Assembly (NCBI GenBank): GCA_964448395.1
Contig: CAYUWM010000008.1
Location: 1-38,312 of the forward strand
Source: CAYUWM01 sp964448395
Lineage (GTDB): Bacteria; Chloroflexota; Dehalococcoidia; E44-bin15
Reading direction: 5' to 3'
Length of the DNA: 38,312 nucleotides
Shown one piece after another: positions 31,029 to 38,123 of this stretch; positions within the stretch are counted from its first letter, which is position 1; each line of letters starts with the position of its first letter. Under the pieces are notes generated by a model. It saw only the letters and a program-made list of their open reading frames with translations, searched no databases and was not told the origin of the DNA. The position numbers and the translations under genes are program-made.

Positions 31029-32027
31029 ATGAAAGCGCTTATACTCGCCCCGTTCAGCCAGACCATGCTGGCAAGGCTGGAGCAAAAAATAGATGTTATC
31101 TACGAGAACTGGATGGAGACCAGGAAACTGGTGTCGGCGGACGAGCTGGTCGATCGCATCCAGGGTCAGGATATAGGGATAGTGGTGGTCGAGGCCGACT
31201 TCATCTTCAGGGACGTGTTCCAGAGGGCGGAAAAGCTGAAGCTGGTGGCCGCCTGCAGGGGCACGGTGACCCAGGTCGATGTGGCGGCAGCCACCGAGCA
31301 CGGCGTGGTTGTGCTCAACACCCCGGGGAGGAACGCCATCGCCGTAGCTGAGTTGACGGTGGGACTCATGCTATCGCTGGTGCGCAAGATACCCGCGGCG
31401 CACCGGCTGGTGATGTCGGGGGGTTATACCGACCCCATAGACCCCTATATAACGCTGCGGGGCACCGAGCTGGCGGGTAAGACGGCAGGCATCGTGGGCT
31501 TCGGCGCCATCGGCCAGCAGGTTGCCAAGAGGCTCATCGCCTTCGACACCTCCATAATGGTCCACGATCCGTACATCGATCCGCTGGAGATCAAGATGAT
31601 CGGCGCCAAGCTGGTCGAGCTGGACCAGCTGGTGGCGCAGTCGGACTTCATCACCCTGCACTGCCCCGCGGTACCGGCAACCAAGGGCATGATCGGCCCT
31701 GAGCTGATAGCCACGATGAAACCGACCGCCTACCTGGTGAACCTGACCAGTGCCGGTGTAGTCGACCGCGAAGCGATCATCAGCGCGCTGAAGGATGGCA
31801 AGATCGCCGGCGCCGCCTTCGATGTCTTCGACACGCTGACGGTGCCGCCCGACCATCCGTTCCTGGGGCTCGACAACGTCATACTCACCCCGCACATCGG
31901 GGGGGCGACCTACGAGACCATAGAGCGCCACTCCCGGATGATTGCCGAGGATTTAGAGAGATTTTTCGGGGGGGAGCGCCCGGTGAACATGCTCAACCCC
32001 GAAGTTTGGGGCCAGATTGGCAGATAG
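31029..32027 (+). CDS. D-isomer-specific 2-hydroxyacid dehydrogenase (phosphoglycerate-dehydrogenase-like)
   Basis: The protein of about 332 residues has the NAD-binding fold GKTAGIVGFGAIGQQVAKRL and the family substrate-domain sequences: AVAELTVGLMLSLVRKIP, HCPAVPATKGMIG, NLTSAGVVDREAI with the position normally held by the catalytic Arg, and TPHIGGATYETIER with the catalytic His. In PGDH-like enzymes the Arg lies in NxxRGxxVD. Here the segment reads NLTSAGVVD, so that Arg appears to be replaced by Ser, a change that deserves notice. I start at ATG 31029 (GGGAAGG six bases upstream); a GTG at 31014 is possible. It overlaps the kinase gene by 11 bases. The substrate is probably a sugar acid or polyol derivative. 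Confidence 0.86.
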   Translation: MKALILAPFSQTMLARLEQKIDVIYENWMETRKLVSADELVDRIQGQDIGIVVVEADFIFRDVFQRAEKLKLVAACRGTVTQVDVAAATEHGVVVLNTPGRNAIAVAELTVGLMLSLVRKIPAAHRLVMSGGYTDPIDPYITLRGTELAGKTAGIVGFGAIGQQVAKRLIAFDTSIMVHDPYIDPLEIKMIGAKLVELDQLVAQSDFITLHCPAVPATKGMIGPELIATMKPTAYLVNLTSAGVVDREAIISALKDGKIAGAAFDVFDTLTVPPDHPFLGLDNVILTPHIGGATYETIERHSRMIAEDLERFFGGERPVNMLNPEVWGQIGR

Positions 32028-33552
32028 ATACGTACTGGCTATAGATGTCGGCTCGTCGGGCGTTCGCTCGCTGATCGCTGACCTGCAGGGACACCCGGTT
32101 TCTTTTACGTGGCAGGAGCTGTCCAGCGATACGCCGGAAGAGGTTGCCCCCTTCGGCCGTCAGTTCGATCCGGTGGTTCTGTGGAACACCGTATGCCAGA
32201 CCGTGCGAAAAGCCCTGGCTGAGGCAGCCATACCCGCCGACAGCATCGCCGCCGTCAGCGCGGCCAGCCTGCGGCTGGGCGTGGTGTTCCTCGACAAGGA
32301 CGGCAACGAGCTCTATATCGGCCCCAACAGCGATGTCAGGGCACTGGTTGAGGGCCTGGCCATCGACGGCGAATGCGGCCCCGATGTATGCCGTATCACC
32401 GGGCATATGCCCTCTTTCCTCTTCACCCCGGCCCGGCTGCGGTGGTTCCAGGCCAACCGCCCCGAAACTTACCAGCGGATAGCCACCGTCTTCTCCATAA
32501 ACGACTGGATCGTATACCGGCTGTGCGGTGAACGGGTCGGCGAGGTCTCCAGCAGCTGCGATATGGGGCTGGTGGACGTATCCCAAGCGGACTGGTCCGC
32601 GGAGCTGTTCGACATGCTCAACCTGCCCCGCGATGTTTGCCCGCAGCAGGTCAACGCCGGCACGCGCGTCGGCGCGGTGACCGCCACGGCCGCCGAACAG
32701 ACAGGTCTCACCGCCGGCACCCACGTGGTCGCTGGAGGCGCCGATACCCAGAGCGGCCTGCTGGGGATGGGGGTGAAAAATAGCGGACAGGTGGGGATTG
32801 TGGCCGGTTGGAGCACCCCGGTCCAGATGGTAACCGAGAGGCCGATGGTGGACCTCAAAGGGAGGTTGTGGTCGTGCTGCCATATTCTCCCCGGGAAATG
32901 GGTACTGGAGAGCAACGCCGGTGAATCCGGCCGTATCTACCGCTGGTTGCATGGTATAACCTGCGATAGAGCAGAGAGCAAAGAACTGTACGCCTCGCTC
33001 GACCGGCTGGCAAGCGAGGTATCGCCGGGGGCCGATGGGGTGCTCGCCTTCCTCGGGCCGAAAGTGATGGATATGAGCCACCTCGGGCCGTTCCTAGGAG
33101 GATTCATCTTCAGCATCACTACCAGTGTGACCAACATCGAGAGGAAGCACCTCGTCCGGGCGGCGCTGGAGAACCTGTGCTTCGCCTTCAAGGCTAATTG
33201 CGAACGGCTGCAGGAGGTCTCCCGGCTGGAGATGACGGATATCAGCATCGGCGGGGGGCTGGCCCAGAGCAGGCTGCTGATGCAGATGCTGTCCGACACG
33301 CTCGACATGCCGTTGGCTGTCTTCGATGTGGCGCAGGTATCGGCCATCGGGACGGCGATGTGTGCCGCGGTCGGCGCCGGCGTATACCAGGGCCTGGAAC
33401 AGGCTATGGAGGCGATGCGGCCCCAGCCCTCGATAGTAGAGCCGGACCGGCAGAGGTCCGGCGATTACGCCCAGTGGTACGCCAGGTGGCGCACTACCTA
33501 TAACTGGTTGGAGGACTTAAATGAAAAATGGTACCAGCAAGTGGCACCCTGA
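32017..33552 (+). CDS. FGGY-family carbohydrate kinase, LsrK-like
   Basis: The 511-residue kinase has AIDVGSSGVRSLIADLQG (phosphate 1), the catalytic Asp in VAGGADTQSGLLGMG, and the C-terminal IGGGLAQSRLLMQMLSD. AAVSAASLRLGVVFLDKDGNE and INDWIVYRLCGERVGEVSSS...GLVDVSQADW resemble the autoinducer-2 kinase LsrK more than xylulokinase, although no lsr transport or lsrF/G genes are nearby. The start is a TTG overlapping the dehydrogenase gene by 11 bases, and the 3' end overlaps the aldolase gene by 32 bases, so the three proteins are surely co-produced. It would phosphorylate the substrate that the class II aldolase cleaves. The sugar is unknown. Confidence 0.85.
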   Translation: MADRYVLAIDVGSSGVRSLIADLQGHPVSFTWQELSSDTPEEVAPFGRQFDPVVLWNTVCQTVRKALAEAAIPADSIAAVSAASLRLGVVFLDKDGNELYIGPNSDVRALVEGLAIDGECGPDVCRITGHMPSFLFTPARLRWFQANRPETYQRIATVFSINDWIVYRLCGERVGEVSSSCDMGLVDVSQADWSAELFDMLNLPRDVCPQQVNAGTRVGAVTATAAEQTGLTAGTHVVAGGADTQSGLLGMGVKNSGQVGIVAGWSTPVQMVTERPMVDLKGRLWSCCHILPGKWVLESNAGESGRIYRWLHGITCDRAESKELYASLDRLASEVSPGADGVLAFLGPKVMDMSHLGPFLGGFIFSITTSVTNIERKHLVRAALENLCFAFKANCERLQEVSRLEMTDISIGGGLAQSRLLMQMLSDTLDMPLAVFDVAQVSAIGTAMCAAVGAGVYQGLEQAMEAMRPQPSIVEPDRQRSGDYAQWYARWRTTYNWLEDLNEKWYQQVAP

Positions 33553-34201
33553 GAAGAAGCAGGTGCTGGAGGCCGCCCGGCTCATGGCCGAAAAGGGCCT
33601 GGTGGTGGGCACATCGGGGAACGTGAGCATGCGCATCGAGAGCGACGACGGGCGCGAGTTGATGGCCATCACCCCCAACGCCCTCTACTACGACCGGATG
33701 GAAGTTGACGATATAGTGGTAGCCGATTTCGAGGGGGAGAACGTCGAGGGGGAGCTGCGCCTATCCATCGAGAAGATGCTGCATATCGGGATCTACAAGG
33801 CACGCAAGAAGGTGAATGCGGTGATCCACAGCCACCCTATCTTCGGGAACATTGTGTCCGTCGCCGGGCTGGAGATACCGGAGATACTCGACGATCAGGT
33901 TACCTATCTCGGCGGGGAGATAAAGCTGGCGAAGTACGCCATCCCCGGCACGGCTGACCTGGTGGAGAGCGCGCTGGAGGCGCTGGGACCGCGCAACGGG
34001 GCGCTGCTGGCGAACCACGGCGCCGTCAGCATCGGCCGGGACATGAAAGAGGCCTTCGTCGCCTGCGAGCTGCTGGAGAGGACGTCGCAGATATACGTTT
34101 TCGCCATGCTTCTGGGTAAGGTCGTGCCGCTGCCGGAGCAGGCGCAGGCGGTGGAGAAGGCATATTTCAACTACTTGCACGGCGAGGAAACCCAAGCATA
34201 G
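33521..34201 (+). CDS. Class II aldolase/adducin family protein (L-fuculose-phosphate-aldolase-like)
   Basis: The 226-residue protein has GLVVGTSGNVSMRI (substrate phosphate binding), SIEKMLHIGIYKAR with the catalytic Glu, VNAVIHSHPIFG with two zinc-binding His residues, and LLANHGAVSIG with the third. All metal ligands are present, so it should be an active zinc-dependent aldolase or epimerase, cleaving a phosphorylated sugar to dihydroxyacetone phosphate or a similar C3 unit plus an aldehyde. It begins inside the kinase gene (32-base overlap). The order dehydrogenase, kinase, aldolase implies a short catabolic route. Its stop lies 4 bases from the convergent small gene. Confidence 0.9.
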   Translation: MKNGTSKWHPEKKQVLEAARLMAEKGLVVGTSGNVSMRIESDDGRELMAITPNALYYDRMEVDDIVVADFEGENVEGELRLSIEKMLHIGIYKARKKVNAVIHSHPIFGNIVSVAGLEIPEILDDQVTYLGGEIKLAKYAIPGTADLVESALEALGPRNGALLANHGAVSIGRDMKEAFVACELLERTSQIYVFAMLLGKVVPLPEQAQAVEKAYFNYLHGEETQA

Positions 34202-34205
34202 CTCC

Positions 34206-34427
34206 TCACTGACCGACAGATTCGCGAAGCCTTTCGACGAGCTCCCGCCTCTTCCCTTCGTCGGCCAGCATCTGCTGCTTTAGCACCTTCCACGCGGCGG
34301 GGCAGTCCTTATAGCTAACCCCGGCTATCCGGTGCAGGGCCTGGTCGACCTGCTTCTTGTTGGCCGCTGTGACCTCGATCCCGGCCTCATCCAGTACGTC
34401 CTTCATGTGGCGGAAATAGCATGACAT
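34206..34427 (-). CDS. Small conserved protein of unknown function (MSCYFRHMKD type)
   Basis: The 73-residue product begins MSCYFRHMKDVLDEAGIEVT and contains HRIAGVSYKDCPAAWKVLKQQ and then a charged helix. This wording resembles short conserved proteins I associate with anaerobic bacteria and archaea, with Cys in MSCYF and KDCPAAW as possible metal or redox residues. The ATG at 34427 is preceded by GGGGTGA. A TTG codon directly before it is in frame but unnecessary. It is transcribed toward the aldolase gene and ends 4 bases from it. No function can be given. Confidence 0.75.
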   Translation of the reverse strand: MSCYFRHMKDVLDEAGIEVTAANKKQVDQALHRIAGVSYKDCPAAWKVLKQQMLADEGKRRELVERLRESVGQ

Positions 34428-34564
34428 CAAGCATCACCCCACGTTGATAGCCACATCATAGCACAAAATAAGACACCAGATAGTGTGACAAACGGCGAAA
34501 CACGCGACGCGATTCTTCAATATAATAGCGAATATAGATGTAAATCACTATAATTTGCCATATC

Positions 34565-34579
34565 GTGATATAATATCAC
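34565..34579 (+). promoter_or_regulatory. Palindrome overlapping a -10 box before the membrane-TPR genes
   Basis: GTGATAT-A-ATATCAC is a perfect 15-bp palindrome that contains TATAAT (34569-34574). More TATAAT words lie at 34521-34526 and 34549-34554. The DNA from 34500 to 34600 is AT-rich. A regulator bound to the palindrome would block the promoter. The gene start at 34610 also has a proper GGAGG. Confidence 0.5.
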
Positions 34580-34609
34580 TAAAGTATATTCTCTATCTGG
34601 AGGTATTTA

Positions 34610-35491
34610 ATGGGGGGAATACTCACTCTGGTATGCGGCGTGCTTGTCCTTGTAGGGGTGTTCACACCATGGCTCAATATAACCGATGCGAATTTGGTAC
34701 TATCGGGGTGGCAGATAGCCAATTACGAACTGGAGGCCGCCTCCTTGATCGAGCCATACCTGGTGCTGGGCGGGGGCATTACCATGATTGCGTGTGTCCT
34801 GCTGGCGCTCCTGCTCTCCATCGGCGGGGATATATCGGGGTCGATATCCATGATACTGAGCATTCTGGCCAAGATAGCCGCCGCGCTGGTAGCTATCGGC
34901 GCTGTATGGTTCATCGTGGTAGCATTGACCGGCAAAATCAGCGATTATTTCCCAGAAGAATGGCTGTCTTATTCCTTGGGTTATGGCGGCTTTATCTCGA
35001 TCTTCGCCGCCGGCATCGGCCTGATCTTCGGCAGGATGCCGTCGTTCTCCCTGCATAGAGCGGCAGTCCACGAGGCCCCCGTAGTAGCAGCGGGGCCTTC
35101 GAGAACCCAGGCATCTTCGCAGCGGGAGCGGCTGGAGCGTCAAAGCGGGGGGCTTGCCGACGATGCCCCCATCTCATCCACCGGGAGCCGTGAGACGAAG
35201 GCTACGGGTGCAGCCAGCTTCGCCGGCGTGATCAAGGACCACATGAAACGGGCCTCCGAACTGGAGGCGATGGGAGAGTATCTCAAGGCAATCGGTGAGT
35301 ACGGCAAGGCTATCGGGCTGGACAAGAGTTATGCCATGGCCTACTTCAACCGCGGGGCGATCTTCATGCAGCAGGGCAAGACGGCCGACGCCATCATCGA
35401 TTTCCAGAAGGTGATCGAGATAGGCGACAATCCCGATTTGGTCAGGATGGCTCAAGCCCGTATCAATGCCATTAATGAACAAGGCGCTTGA
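34610..35491 (+). CDS. Four-helix membrane protein with C-terminal TPR unit
   Basis: The 293-residue protein has four likely membrane segments in its first 150 residues: GILTLVCGVLVLVGVFTPWL, YLVLGGGITMIACVLLALLL, AKIAAALVAIGAVWFIVVAL and GYGGFISIFAAGIGLIFG. A polar linker of about 60 residues follows, then a tetratricopeptide unit (KRASELEAMGEYLKAIGEYGKAIGLDKSYAMAYFNRGAIFMQQGKTADAIIDFQKVIEI). It is probably an inner-membrane protein presenting a TPR scaffold. The GVFTPW segment and the architecture recur in the next gene, so the two are paralogues. CTGGAGG precedes the ATG. No enzymatic motif is seen. Confidence 0.78.
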   Translation: MGGILTLVCGVLVLVGVFTPWLNITDANLVLSGWQIANYELEAASLIEPYLVLGGGITMIACVLLALLLSIGGDISGSISMILSILAKIAAALVAIGAVWFIVVALTGKISDYFPEEWLSYSLGYGGFISIFAAGIGLIFGRMPSFSLHRAAVHEAPVVAAGPSRTQASSQRERLERQSGGLADDAPISSTGSRETKATGAASFAGVIKDHMKRASELEAMGEYLKAIGEYGKAIGLDKSYAMAYFNRGAIFMQQGKTADAIIDFQKVIEIGDNPDLVRMAQARINAINEQGA

Positions 35492-35547
35492 GTTGGAGAA
35501 TCTAACTCTAAGAAAGTTTCGGGCAGGAATTAAAGCTGGAGGTTAGA

Positions 35548-36657
35548 GTGGGAGCGATTATACTTCTGGTGTGTTCGGTACTAACCCTAGTAGGGGTATT
35601 CCTGCCGTGGGTAACGATTTCCTACTCAGAGATGGGATTTACAGTAGCGATTCAAGTATCCGGTTGGGACCTGGTGCGTGCAATGTCCTTCATGGACTGG
35701 GTGATGGCAGGCTCCATTGACCCCTATCTCGTCGTCGGTGGAGCCATAGCCATGGTTGTGGGCACTCTGGGGGCTATCATAGTATCGCGGACATCCGCTG
35801 ACCCGGGAGGTGCGCTCAAGATATTCGGCGGAGCAGCGATTTTGGGAGCCATCCTTGCCATCATCGGTGCGGTGTGGTTCATGATCGACATGTCAGGCGA
35901 CAGCATGCTCGGCATGATGGGGATAAACGTTGGCATCGGATACGGACTCTACATCTCCCTGCTGGCGGCCATAGGGGGCATCATAGCCGCCGTCGCTCCG
36001 ATGATACTGGAGTCACGCAGCAGTACATCACTCGATACCTCAATTCTAAATCACTACGGTTCCACCGATTTCGGCGCCCTGTCGGTGCACGAGATCGCCG
36101 AGATGAAGGCAAGAGGACCAGCCGGCTCTTACCCTGCAACAGGGGGGAATTACCCCGGCCAACAACCTGCTATAGGTCCGACGGGCGCGATGGGACCGAT
36201 GGGGACGATGGCGCCGACGGGTGCAACAGATTACATGGGGCCGACAGGCGCGATGGGGCCAACAGGGCCGACGGATGCAACAGATTACATGGGGCCGACA
36301 GGCGCGATGGGGCCGACAGGCGCGACGGAACCAGCGGGGCCGATGGCGCCGACAGGCGCGGTGGGGCCGACAGGCGCAGGGGTCACACCCACCGGCACGG
36401 CAACCGAGCACTTCAACCGGGCGTCCGACCTCGAGGCGATGGGGGATCACGACAAGGCCATGATCGAATACAGCAAGGCCATCGCCGCCGACGAGAGCCA
36501 CGCTATGTCGTACTTCAATCGCGGCTCGCTCTACATGCAGCAGGGCAAGACGGCTGACGCCATCATCGATTTCGAGAAAGTGCTCGAAATCTCAGATAAC
36601 CCCGACCTCCAGCGGATGGCTCAGCTCCGCATAGAGGAGATCAATAGACAGAGCTAA
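35548..36657 (+). CDS. Four-helix membrane protein with collagen-like linker and TPR unit
   Basis: The 369-residue protein is a paralogue of the preceding gene: IILLVCSVLTLVGVFLPWVTI matches its first helix, and the final 85 residues are nearly the same TPR unit (NRASDLEAMGDHDKAMIEYSKAIAADESHAMSYFNRGSLYMQQGKTADAIIDFEKVLEI). It differs in the linker. Residues 210-278 are a run of triplets such as GPT-GAM-GPT-GAT, with Gly first in 17 of 23 triplets, like degenerate collagen repeats. The start is GTG 35548 with GGAGG five bases upstream, 56 bases after the previous stop. It may form oligomers through the linker, which is an inference. Confidence 0.8.
   Translation: MGAIILLVCSVLTLVGVFLPWVTISYSEMGFTVAIQVSGWDLVRAMSFMDWVMAGSIDPYLVVGGAIAMVVGTLGAIIVSRTSADPGGALKIFGGAAILGAILAIIGAVWFMIDMSGDSMLGMMGINVGIGYGLYISLLAAIGGIIAAVAPMILESRSSTSLDTSILNHYGSTDFGALSVHEIAEMKARGPAGSYPATGGNYPGQQPAIGPTGAMGPMGTMAPTGATDYMGPTGAMGPTGPTDATDYMGPTGAMGPTGATEPAGPMAPTGAVGPTGAGVTPTGTATEHFNRASDLEAMGDHDKAMIEYSKAIAADESHAMSYFNRGSLYMQQGKTADAIIDFEKVLEISDNPDLQRMAQLRIEEINRQS
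36175..36381 (+). repeat. Collagen-like Gly-X-Y triplet repeat (coding)
   Basis: These 207 bases encode 23 in-register triplets, with GPT, GAM and GAT recurring, and two longer units containing DYMGPTGAMGPTG. Six triplets start with Ala, Asp or Glu instead of Gly, each reachable from a GGN codon by single-base changes. The DNA is a tandem repeat of GGGGCCGACAGGCGCGAT-like units, so it can expand or contract by slippage. Confidence 0.85.
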
Positions 36658-36679
36658 CCGGTGGAAGCAGCCGACAGGT

Positions 36680-37078
36680 ATGCTTTTCAAACTTTTACTG
36701 CTGTTCATCCTCGTGCCGCTAGTTGAGCTAGCGCTCCTCATCTATGTAGGGACACTGATCGGCCCGTGGTACACCATTCTCATCGTGGTGGGCACCGGCA
36801 TCCTCGGCGCCGTGCTGGCGAAGAGACAGGGCACAGCCATCGTTAACAGTATCCGCAGCAGCCTCCAGCAGGGGATGATACCGTCGGATGAGCTGCTGGC
36901 CGGCGCCCTGGTCCTGGTGGGCGGGCTGGTATTGCTCACGCCGGGCATGATCACCGACATCCTGGGATTCGCGCTGCTCATACCTCAAACGCGACGGGCG
37001 ATAGCCGTCCGGCTGCGAAGGGCGATGCAGCGCAGGGCCGAGCGCGGACAGGTTCATTACTGGAGATTAAGCTCATGA
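36680..37078 (+). CDS. fxsA: FxsA family membrane protein
   Basis: The 132-residue protein starts FKLLLLFILVPLVELALLIYVG, continues GPWYTILIVVGTGILGAVLAKRQG, and has GALVLVGGLVLLTPGMITDILGFALLIPQTR, all hallmarks of FxsA/YtzA-type cytoplasmic membrane proteins with three to four helices. E. coli FxsA influences exclusion of phage T7 by the F plasmid; the normal role is unclear. The basic tail (RLRRAMQRRAERG) is typical. It lies 22 bases after the TPR gene, and its stop codon overlaps the start of a basic microprotein frame (ATGA). Confidence 0.9.
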   Translation: MLFKLLLLFILVPLVELALLIYVGTLIGPWYTILIVVGTGILGAVLAKRQGTAIVNSIRSSLQQGMIPSDELLAGALVLVGGLVLLTPGMITDILGFALLIPQTRRAIAVRLRRAMQRRAERGQVHYWRLSS

Positions 37079-37206
37079 AAGGCTACCGCACGCCGTCATG
37101 GTTCCGCATGAAGGGGATCGAGCGCAAGAGGCCATTCAAGGACATCTCCGGCAAGCACAGACCGGCGAAAGATTCGAAAGTAAAAGCTAAACGAGATGGG
37201 CGATAA
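37075..37206 (+). CDS. Candidate basic microprotein between fxsA and msrB
   Basis: A 43-codon frame starts at ATG 37075 in the ATGA overlap with fxsA and stops 11 bases inside msrB. The product is very basic (MKGYRTPSWFRMKGIERKRPFKD, then mostly Lys, Arg and polar residues) and has no membrane segment. Coupling at both ends suggests real translation, and a nucleic-acid-binding peptide is conceivable. It is too short to judge by codon use and could be a chance frame. No family is recognised. Confidence 0.45.
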   Translation: MKGYRTPSWFRMKGIERKRPFKDISGKHRPAKDSKVKAKRDGR

Positions 37207-37597
37207 GATACGTAAGAGCGACGACGAATGGCGGCAACTTCTCACCCCGGAGCAGTACTGCGTCACGCGGCAGAAGGGGACCGAACCGGCATTCAGGGGC
37301 AAGTACCACGACTTTAAAGGGGACGGTACGTATCATTGCGTGTGCTGCGGCAATCCCCTGTTTAGCTCGGAGGCCAAGTTCGACTCGGGGACGGGCTGGC
37401 CCAGCTTCCGGTCCTGTCTCTCGGAAGAGAGCGTTTACACGGCTCGGGATACCAGCGCCGGCTTGGTACGGACGGAGGTGGTATGCCGGAAATGTGGAGC
37501 ACACCTGGGACACGTGTTCGATGACGGGCCGCCGCCACAGGGATTGCGCTACTGCATGAACTCAGCCGCGCTGACCTTTGCTCCGAACGAGGAATAA
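37196..37597 (+). CDS. msrB: Peptide-methionine (R)-S-oxide reductase MsrB
   Basis: The 133-residue enzyme reduces methionine-R-sulfoxide in proteins. It has the two structural zinc Cys pairs (C48-x2-C51 in CVCCGNPLF, and C97-x2-C100 in CRKCGAHLGHVFDDG), DSGTGWPSF, and the catalytic Cys120 in GLRYCMNSAALTF. The usual form is RYCINSASL, so the changes are conservative. The length is typical for a stand-alone MsrB. The start ATG lies within the end of the basic microprotein frame and has only a weak RBS, consistent with coupling. No msrA is seen in the window. Confidence 0.95.
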   Translation: MGDKIRKSDDEWRQLLTPEQYCVTRQKGTEPAFRGKYHDFKGDGTYHCVCCGNPLFSSEAKFDSGTGWPSFRSCLSEESVYTARDTSAGLVRTEVVCRKCGAHLGHVFDDGPPPQGLRYCMNSAALTFAPNEE

Positions 37598-37599
37598 CC

Positions 37600-38031
37600 T
37601 TGCGATCCTACATAGACAAGGCAAGGGTGAGGTTCCTCAGGGAGCGGGCGCGGGCGCGCATGAAGTACAGCACGGCGCCGGTGATGAGAGTGGTGGAGGC
37701 CGCCCTGATGGCCATGCTGCTGGGCGTGGTGTTCGGCCTGGCAGCGGAACCGGTGGGCTTGATCGCCCTGGTGGCGGGCCTGATTGCTTTCCCCATTCTG
37801 ATGCTGCGCAGCGACATGTACAAGGTTCACTTCCGCTTCGGCATCATCTTCGGGACGGAGTGGCTCCTGCTGCCGGTGGCGGTGAGCATCGCACGGTACC
37901 GGCTGGAGGCCGTCTGGGGCGGGATAGACCCCACTATCATGCTAAAGGTGTCGATACCCCTCGGCGTGGTCATGGGGCTTTTCTTCCTCTCCGTGGCCCT
38001 GGTCTTCTTCACGCCTCACAGCGAAAAGTGA
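37600..38031 (+). CDS. Unrecognised integral membrane protein
   Basis: The 143-residue product has a basic N-terminus (RSYIDKARVRFLRERARARMKYS) followed by about four hydrophobic segments, around residues 30-47, 49-67, 80-98 and 112-137. It begins at a TTG two bases after the msrB stop codon, so translation is probably coupled. I do not recognise the family. No catalytic or transport motif is apparent. The basic N-terminus should lie in the cytoplasm. Confidence 0.7.
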   Translation: MRSYIDKARVRFLRERARARMKYSTAPVMRVVEAALMAMLLGVVFGLAAEPVGLIALVAGLIAFPILMLRSDMYKVHFRFGIIFGTEWLLLPVAVSIARYRLEAVWGGIDPTIMLKVSIPLGVVMGLFFLSVALVFFTPHSEK

Positions 38032-38061
38032 CCGCTCGATTGATATGCACGAGTGCAGGGC

Positions 38062-38090
38062 TTGACAACTACGCCAAATAGAGCCATAAT
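38062..38090 (+). promoter_or_regulatory. Sigma-70-type promoter before the last partial gene
   Basis: TTGACA (38062-38067) and CATAAT (38085-38090) are separated by exactly 17 bases. The predicted start near 38097 gives a leader of about 27 nt containing AAGGAGG before the ATG at 38124. Confidence 0.65.
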
Positions 38091-38123
38091 CGGCTCGTTC
38101 GAAGACTACAAGGAGGTTGACCA

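Noticed and set aside
32017..33552. Assignment of the kinase as LsrK proper in an autoinducer-2 uptake system
   Set aside because: There are no lsrA/B/C/D/F/G or lsrR genes. The neighbours are a dehydrogenase and an aldolase, so only similarity to LsrK is claimed.
36175..36381. CRISPR array
   Set aside because: The repeats are contiguous, in frame and part of a coding gene, with no spacers or cas genes.
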